DNA of 64,000 nucleotides from Polyangiaceae bacterium (GTDB lineage Bacteria; Myxococcota_A; Polyangia; Polyangiales; Polyangiaceae). The notes under the pieces are model-generated. The model was not told where the DNA came from. It worked only from the letters and a program-made list of their open reading frames with translations, and did not search any database. Positions 59,198-64,000 of this stretch are shown in pieces; within the stretch, counting starts at the first letter, position 1; the number at the start of each line of letters is the position of its first letter. The stretch covers positions 992,001-1,056,000 of the forward strand of contig JACKEB010000010.1 in the NCBI GenBank assembly GCA_020633205.1, read 5' to 3'. The position numbers were made by a program, and so were the translations under genes.

Positions 59198-60940
59198 ATG
59201 AAACTGCGTGCAATTGCCCGAGCCACGGATCGCAGCAACGCGATCGGCGCCGTCGAGCTTTTGTGCGCGCCCCAGGGCTTGCTGCTCACCTACCTGGGCA
59301 CCGCGAGCTGGGGTGAAGGCTACGCGCCGGGTGCGTTGACTCACGGTACGTTGATCACCGTCCCCTACATGGCGCTGCTCGATGCGCGCATCGACGGCGA
59401 TCAAGTCTATCTTTCGATCGACCCGGAGCTCACACCCCTGAACCGCCTGGTGCTCACGGATTTTTCCGCAGGGAACTCGGTTCACCCTCGGGAGAAGCTC
59501 AAGCGCGATCGCATGATCTGGATCGCGAGCCTGGTGGGCGCCGTGGTGATCTCCATCCTTGGCGCCCTCACCTTGCCCAAGCTCGCGCCCCGAGTCAGTG
59601 CAGGTGCGACGGTACTCGCCGCTTGTTTGGGGGGGGGAGTGGTGCTCCTCCTCGGCTTCATCACGAGCCGTCTCTTCGATCGCAGCCCCAGCTCCGAGTT
59701 CTTGCGGGACGCCTTCGCCAGTGAGCTGTCGCGCTACGTCCCCAAGCTGCAAAAGACAGACACCGTGCCCGCACCGAAGCCGAAGCCAGAGCTGATCCCA
59801 AGCTTTGGTGTGCTCATCCCGCGCACCACGGCAGGCATCGTGATCACGCTCTCCGCCTGTGCCCTGGGCGCGGTACTCACTGGAAGCTACGTGCTGAAGA
59901 GCGAGCGCAACGCCAATGCGCTGCCTCCGGTCGCCGCAGCGCCGACGCCGCCACCCAGGGAGACGCTGGCGGAGTCACAGATCGTCGACGACTCGGTGCC
60001 GGTGGAGCCCGCCGCTTCCGCTCCGCCGCCTCCAGAGCCAGCGGAGCCCAGCGCCGAGGAAGCCAAGCAAGCCGCCGTTGGCAGCCTGCGCAGCGGCTCG
60101 AGCTGCAGCTGCGCACGCAGCGACTCACTGCTGTGGAGCGAGGCCATCCCGAAGCTCAGCCTGATCGCGTTCAATCGCCGCACGGTAACGCGGGGCAATC
60201 GCGACCTCACCCAGCTCGACGTCGCTGCAATCAACAACTCCGACGAAGAGCTGAAGGAGCTGAGCCTCAATCTGCAGTTCTACAAGCTCAGCAGCGACGG
60301 AAAAAAGAGCCTCGGCGACCACCGCGCGGTCTACTACCAAGGGCCCCTCGGCCCTGGAGAGGCGATCAAGTGGGCGATCGAAGCCGAAGGCACGGTGTTC
60401 GAGCTCTTGAATCCCGTCGAGGGCAGTGTCTCCCCGAATGGTGAAGGCGCGGCGCCAGCAAACGCCGTCGCCGAGCTCCTGAAGGCCAACAACCGCCCCG
60501 TGCGCCTGCACGGCGCGATGCTCCTCGCGTACCTCGGCGACTCCCGCGCTCACAAGGCCGCCAGCGACCTCCGAGAGGCGCTACGCGAAGACGAAGCGCC
60601 GTACTTGGATCGCCTGTTGAAGGCGACCTCGGAGCTGCGCGTGTGTCAGCTCCAGGTGGTAGGCGGCGGCTCACCCCGTGAGGTGCAAGCGTGCGTGTAC
60701 AACGCCTCCAGGGAGCTGAAGGAAAATGTCGGCGTGAAGCTCCGCGCCCTGAGCGCCAGCGTCCACCCGGAGAACCCCGTGGCGCCGCCACCGCTCATTG
60801 ACACCGAGCGTGTATACGGCGTCGACAAGAGTCTCCCCCCGGAAACGGGCGTCGTGCTACGCGGCTCGATGCCTGTAGAGGACGCCTCGAAGCCCCTCGC
60901 CTTCGAGGCTTGGGCCGATCGCATCGATCTGTTGCGCTGA
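59198..60940 (+). CDS. Multi-pass membrane protein, hypothetical
   Basis: Encodes 580 residues. Membrane helices lie at about 108-126, 133-153 and 209-229. A Pro/Ala/Glu-rich linker (about 240-290) precedes a large domain with two Cys (SCSCAR at about 305) and strand-rich parts (VTRGNRDLTQLDVAAINNSD), likely outside the cytoplasm. I recognise no family. It converges on the lipoprotein gene at 60942. Confidence 0.65.
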   Translation: MKLRAIARATDRSNAIGAVELLCAPQGLLLTYLGTASWGEGYAPGALTHGTLITVPYMALLDARIDGDQVYLSIDPELTPLNRLVLTDFSAGNSVHPREKLKRDRMIWIASLVGAVVISILGALTLPKLAPRVSAGATVLAACLGGGVVLLLGFITSRLFDRSPSSEFLRDAFASELSRYVPKLQKTDTVPAPKPKPELIPSFGVLIPRTTAGIVITLSACALGAVLTGSYVLKSERNANALPPVAAAPTPPPRETLAESQIVDDSVPVEPAASAPPPPEPAEPSAEEAKQAAVGSLRSGSSCSCARSDSLLWSEAIPKLSLIAFNRRTVTRGNRDLTQLDVAAINNSDEELKELSLNLQFYKLSSDGKKSLGDHRAVYYQGPLGPGEAIKWAIEAEGTVFELLNPVEGSVSPNGEGAAPANAVAELLKANNRPVRLHGAMLLAYLGDSRAHKAASDLREALREDEAPYLDRLLKATSELRVCQLQVVGGGSPREVQACVYNASRELKENVGVKLRALSASVHPENPVAPPPLIDTERVYGVDKSLPPETGVVLRGSMPVEDASKPLAFEAWADRIDLLR

Positions 60941-60941
60941 G

Positions 60942-62141
60942 TTACTTGACCAGGGAATCAAGCCACTTCTGAACGTCCTGCTTGTCAGGCGCCCATACCA
61001 AGATGGTGGTCTTCCCCGCGGAACCGGATAGGTACTGAGGACAGCGCGTCTTCTTTGGCTTCTCGAAGCTCTTGGAAGCGACCTCTTTCCCGCTGTGGTC
61101 GTAGACCTTGACGTCGAAGCCCATCACGAACCCGGTGTTGCGCACGCCGCCCACTCCGGAGATCGTCCTGTACCCGGTGCACGCACCTCGTTTCGTGACG
61201 TCGCTTGGGGTCGCTACGGCGAACCAATCGAGCTCATTGGCCTTGTGATCTTCACCTGCGACGAGAACTCGAGAGAAGGAGGACGCGCGGACTGTCTGCT
61301 CCTTTCCGTCGACCTTCACAGGATGAGCCTTTGCGGCGAAGACCACGCCGCGCGGCTTGCCGTCGTGTGCTGAGCGAGGCCAGCTCGCGGCCTTGCCGGC
61401 GTCCAGCTCGAGCACCGCCTGGAACAGCGACTTGCGGATGGCCTCCAACTTCAGCTCGACCTCCAGCGGGAAGTCGACGCTACCGCCCCCCCGCGCGCTC
61501 GTCGCTTGCAGCTTGAGCGGGAACTCGCCGGAGACGCTGGAGTCTCCGACGCCGCGCAAGCTGAGCTTCTCGAGCACGCTGGTGAGCGGGACGGAGCCCG
61601 TCCCCTTGCCGTCGGCGCCGATCGTCGCCGTCGCACCACCCAAGGTCACTTCCGCGTCGGAGTTGGCCTCGAGCCTCAGCTCGAGAGCGCCTGCAGACGT
61701 GACGCTGCAGCGCTTCTCCGCACCCGCGAAGTTCGCTTTGCTCGTGAGCTTGGCGGAGCCGTGCTCCATGTCGATCGTGCAGCCCATGATGCGTAGGAAC
61801 GGCGCCACCGCGGAAGCTGGGACGTCGACGCTCAGCTTCTTGGTCTTGTGCTTGTCGCCGCGGATGAGCTCGACGCTCAGCTCGTGCTTCCCCTGGCCAA
61901 CCTTGTCGGCGGGGATCTCGATCGTCGCGTAGCCAGAGGCGCTGACCGTCGCTGTCGCTCCTTCGATGCCTTGAACGCTGACTTGGTCTCCTGCCTTCGC
62001 GCGTTTCACGAACACGCTCACCTTCGAGTCGCGGACGTCACTGCTCACATCAAAGCGAGGTCCGCATGCAGAAAGCGCCAGCAGAGCGGCCAAACAAGCA
62101 GCTGTGCGCGCGGATCCCTGGGCCGTGCGAGGAGAACTCAT
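60942..62141 (-). CDS. Large lipoprotein, hypothetical
   Basis: Encodes 399 residues from the ATG at 62141 (an earlier GTG at 62198 is possible but would add a non-signal stretch). The signal peptide ends in LSAC (Cys26). The mature protein is strand-rich with repeated Ig-like segments (VSVQGIEGATATVSASGYAT, VELIRGDKHKTKKLSVDVPA). The C-terminal part has paired cysteines. Function unknown. It converges on the membrane-protein gene. Confidence 0.65.
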   Translation of the reverse strand: MSSPRTAQGSARTAACLAALLALSACGPRFDVSSDVRDSKVSVFVKRAKAGDQVSVQGIEGATATVSASGYATIEIPADKVGQGKHELSVELIRGDKHKTKKLSVDVPASAVAPFLRIMGCTIDMEHGSAKLTSKANFAGAEKRCSVTSAGALELRLEANSDAEVTLGGATATIGADGKGTGSVPLTSVLEKLSLRGVGDSSVSGEFPLKLQATSARGGGSVDFPLEVELKLEAIRKSLFQAVLELDAGKAASWPRSAHDGKPRGVVFAAKAHPVKVDGKEQTVRASSFSRVLVAGEDHKANELDWFAVATPSDVTKRGACTGYRTISGVGGVRNTGFVMGFDVKVYDHSGKEVASKSFEKPKKTRCPQYLSGSAGKTTILVWAPDKQDVQKWLDSLVK

Positions 62142-62432
62142 GGGGCCTTGTACGGGAACGAGCACGAGATCTACCCACACGGACGGCAGAACGGTCACTC
62201 ACCCCACCGCCCACGGGGGCCGTTTAATATCCCCATGGCAATTAGATAACCAGACCCGATTCGGAGCTGGCGACGCGGCGCGGTCTTGCGTGGTCGCGGA
62301 TCTTTGCGCTGACGCGGCGCGGTTGGACGGCGTCCCCCGTCGCCAGCGGCGACTGACCGCGGGCGTTTTACCCCGATTTACTCGCCGATTTCGAGGTCGA
62401 GCCCAAAGATGGGTTGGCTTGAAAGGCATGAA

Positions 62433-62450
62433 CCCTCCCCCCAAAAAGGA
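62433..62450 (-). repeat. T-run/G-run intergenic motif, reversed copy
   Basis: CCTCCCCCCAAAAAGGA is the reverse complement of the motif at 22150, 29116 and 50594. It lies seven bases before the final gene. Confidence 0.5.
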
Positions 62451-62456
62451 GTCCGC

Positions 62457-64000
62457 GTGAGTCACTTTCCCTTCTCTCGATCCCTCGTATCCTGGCTGTC
62501 CGTTCCACTCCTGTCCGTCCTGGTAGGTTGCTCCAGTGACGCAACGGAGGACAAGAGCCCGTGCAGCGGAGATGCGTGTGGTCAAACGACCTCCGAGCTC
62601 CGCAACGTCCACCTGAGCCATCTCGGCGTAAAATACGACCTCTCGCAGCCAGTCTTCATCAACAACCGCATCCCAGTGAGCTTCGGCGTCACCGCGGACA
62701 GCGTCGACCCCGCGTCGCCAGCAACGCAGATCGTGGCGGTGAGCTTTCTGTTCGTCGAGGCGAACCCGGCGGACCCCGCGAACCCGCGTAGCTGCGGTTC
62801 CAGCGCCGCGGTCGTCGAGCTAACCGGAGACGGTAAGGAGCAGCTCGTCGACGGCTTCATTTGGCCCAGCAACGACTGTGAAGAGCTGGCTGGCGCGCAG
62901 GTGAACCTCGGCGTGATGTTCGACGCAGGCGCTGACGGCGAAGAAATCTACGACGGCGTGGACGCGCCCACCGTGATCTTCTCCGCGGAGAACGCCAAAG
63001 CGGACGCGAATCAAGCGTGCCGCTCGGCTCTGGAGAGCGATGCGGCGGACCCCGGCCGCGGCTGCGTGTACCAGCTGGACCTTCAACCCACCCCGACGGA
63101 CGCGAACGGCGCCTTGATCGACGTGCGCTACCTGCTGTCCAGCAAGTCGTCGGTCGCGCTGGTTCCCTTCACCCAGACGGAAAACATCGGTCCCAATGGA
63201 CCGCCCGATCTGGAACCCAGCCTGGTGGTGGAGTCGAGCTTCGTAGTGAACGGACGCGACCCGTACATCTCACCACTCACCGAGGGCGAGGTGATCCCTG
63301 CGGATCTGATCGCGGCGGAGCCCGGCATTCAAGAAGATCTGAAGTTCGGCTTGAGCGAAGCGGCGCTCGCGGCCCTCGGGCAACTGCCGGGCAGCGCGAC
63401 GGTGCACTACACCTTGCGTACCGCCGCTGACGAAAACACCACGCTACCGCTCACCGTCAATGATCCTGAGAGCACCGGCGCAGGCACTCGGGTGGCTGAA
63501 GTCAGCGTAAAGAAGGTCGTTCCGGGGACCGCACGCACGGTGGTCCACGAGCTGTTCATCGAAGGCGAAACCCTCGCGGCGGTATCCGCTGGTGGGGTTT
63601 GGGAGAACGAAACGGACTTCGTCGTCACCGGTTGCTTCGATGGCGACTTCCCGCAACAGGGAAACCAAGGCGACGCAGGGCTCGCGGACTGCAAGGACAT
63701 CCCGATTCAGCTGGTGCGGGAAACCTCGCCGGCGTCCGCCGCGAGCGCGATCACCTTCGCCAAGGGCTTCGGGCAGAAGCTCGGCAGCGACCGCATCGGG
63801 ATCGAAGCGTCGATGTCGACCGACAGCAAGCTCGACCGCACGGGAGCATCGAGCAACAACGAAGGCAGCGTCGTGCTCAAGGGCAAGCTCGGAAAGAGCT
63901 TCGAGCTGGTGATCGCCCACGCAGAAGCCAACGCAAAGCTCGACGTCGACCCCACGAAGAACTTCTACGATGTCAGCGTCGACGCCTTCGGACAGAACCT
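62457..64000 (+). CDS. Large lipoprotein, truncated by the window edge
   Basis: An uninterrupted frame runs from a GTG at 62457 to the right edge (514 codons seen). It begins MSHFPFSRSLVSWLSVPLLS with a good lipobox LVGC at Cys25. The mature part is long, strand-rich and Asp/Glu/Asn-rich, with a few scattered cysteine pairs. It contains no motif that I recognise, and looks like a surface beta-structure protein with Ig-like segments. Full length and C-terminal anchor, if any, are outside the window. Confidence 0.7.
   Translation, partial: MSHFPFSRSLVSWLSVPLLSVLVGCSSDATEDKSPCSGDACGQTTSELRNVHLSHLGVKYDLSQPVFINNRIPVSFGVTADSVDPASPATQIVAVSFLFVEANPADPANPRSCGSSAAVVELTGDGKEQLVDGFIWPSNDCEELAGAQVNLGVMFDAGADGEEIYDGVDAPTVIFSAENAKADANQACRSALESDAADPGRGCVYQLDLQPTPTDANGALIDVRYLLSSKSSVALVPFTQTENIGPNGPPDLEPSLVVESSFVVNGRDPYISPLTEGEVIPADLIAAEPGIQEDLKFGLSEAALAALGQLPGSATVHYTLRTAADENTTLPLTVNDPESTGAGTRVAEVSVKKVVPGTARTVVHELFIEGETLAAVSAGGVWENETDFVVTGCFDGDFPQQGNQGDAGLADCKDIPIQLVRETSPASAASAITFAKGFGQKLGSDRIGIEASMSTDSKLDRTGASSNNEGSVVLKGKLGKSFELVIAHAEANAKLDVDPTKNFYDVSVDAFGQN

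Overview
The window looks like a chromosome segment from a high-GC myxobacterium (Myxococcota, probably a Polyangia-type lineage) with the end of an integrated mobile element at its left edge. The myxobacterial reading rests on a membrane-anchored Ser/Thr protein kinase, a CheA-CheY fusion kinase, several lipoproteins with long Gly/Ser-rich spacers behind the lipobox, a MopE-like metal-binding motif, a lysine/alanine-rich tail on MetK and strong GC-rich codon use. No 16S rRNA is present, so this is inference.

Positions 1-10533 are one arm of an integrative element whose other end lies outside the window. A leftward tyrosine integrase and a small HTH protein (excisionase candidate) sit beside a partial tRNA-Thr(CGT) that starts in the anticodon loop, the expected form of an attachment-site remnant. 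The cargo is a phage-type adenine methyltransferase, a very acidic small protein, three ribbon-helix-helix-like proteins, two lipoproteins and several unrecognised genes, most in runs with overlapping start and stop codons. Non-coding stretches hold much dyad symmetry: an 800-bp repeat region with iteron-like hexamers (origin or oriT candidate), paired operator-like dyads, and a row of four palindromes beside int. I see no capsid, portal, relaxase or replication initiator gene in this arm. Just beyond the attachment site, about 3.4 copies of a 142-bp unit each carry a tRNA tail plus an intrinsic terminator.

Positions 11050-30340 are mostly housekeeping and envelope genes: a siderophore-interacting protein, argJ, a PDZ protein, the CheA-REC hybrid, metK, a choice-of-anchor lipoprotein, a HupE/UreJ protein, an outer-membrane barrel, a polysaccharide deacetylase, a diiron oxygenase pair, an MscS channel behind a hairpin-rich leader, the nitrogen pair glnB-glnA, and a phosphofructokinase.

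Positions 30367-45383 carry a PLP enzyme, the Ser/Thr kinase, a GNAT, signal peptidase I, an AI-2E-family permease, two coupled sensor histidine kinases (the second apparently catalytically dead), and a three-gene overlapping envelope operon (periplasmic/outer-membrane protein, Omp85-like barrel, lipoprotein).

Positions 45496-64000 carry an L,D-transpeptidase, ruvB, a class II aldolase-like gene, a radical SAM protein, a TetR regulator with twin palindromic operators next to a fatty-acid hydroxylase, a DUF255-type thioredoxin-fold lipoprotein, an alkylation-repair pair (Ada-AlkA fusion and Ogt), an ammonium transporter, and three uncharacterised envelope proteins, the last cut by the right edge. 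Nitrogen genes (glnB, glnA, amt) and alkylation repair are the clearest functional groups. The least explained material is the element's coupled unknown genes with their repeats, the tRNA-tail array, and the three-gene outer-membrane operon.
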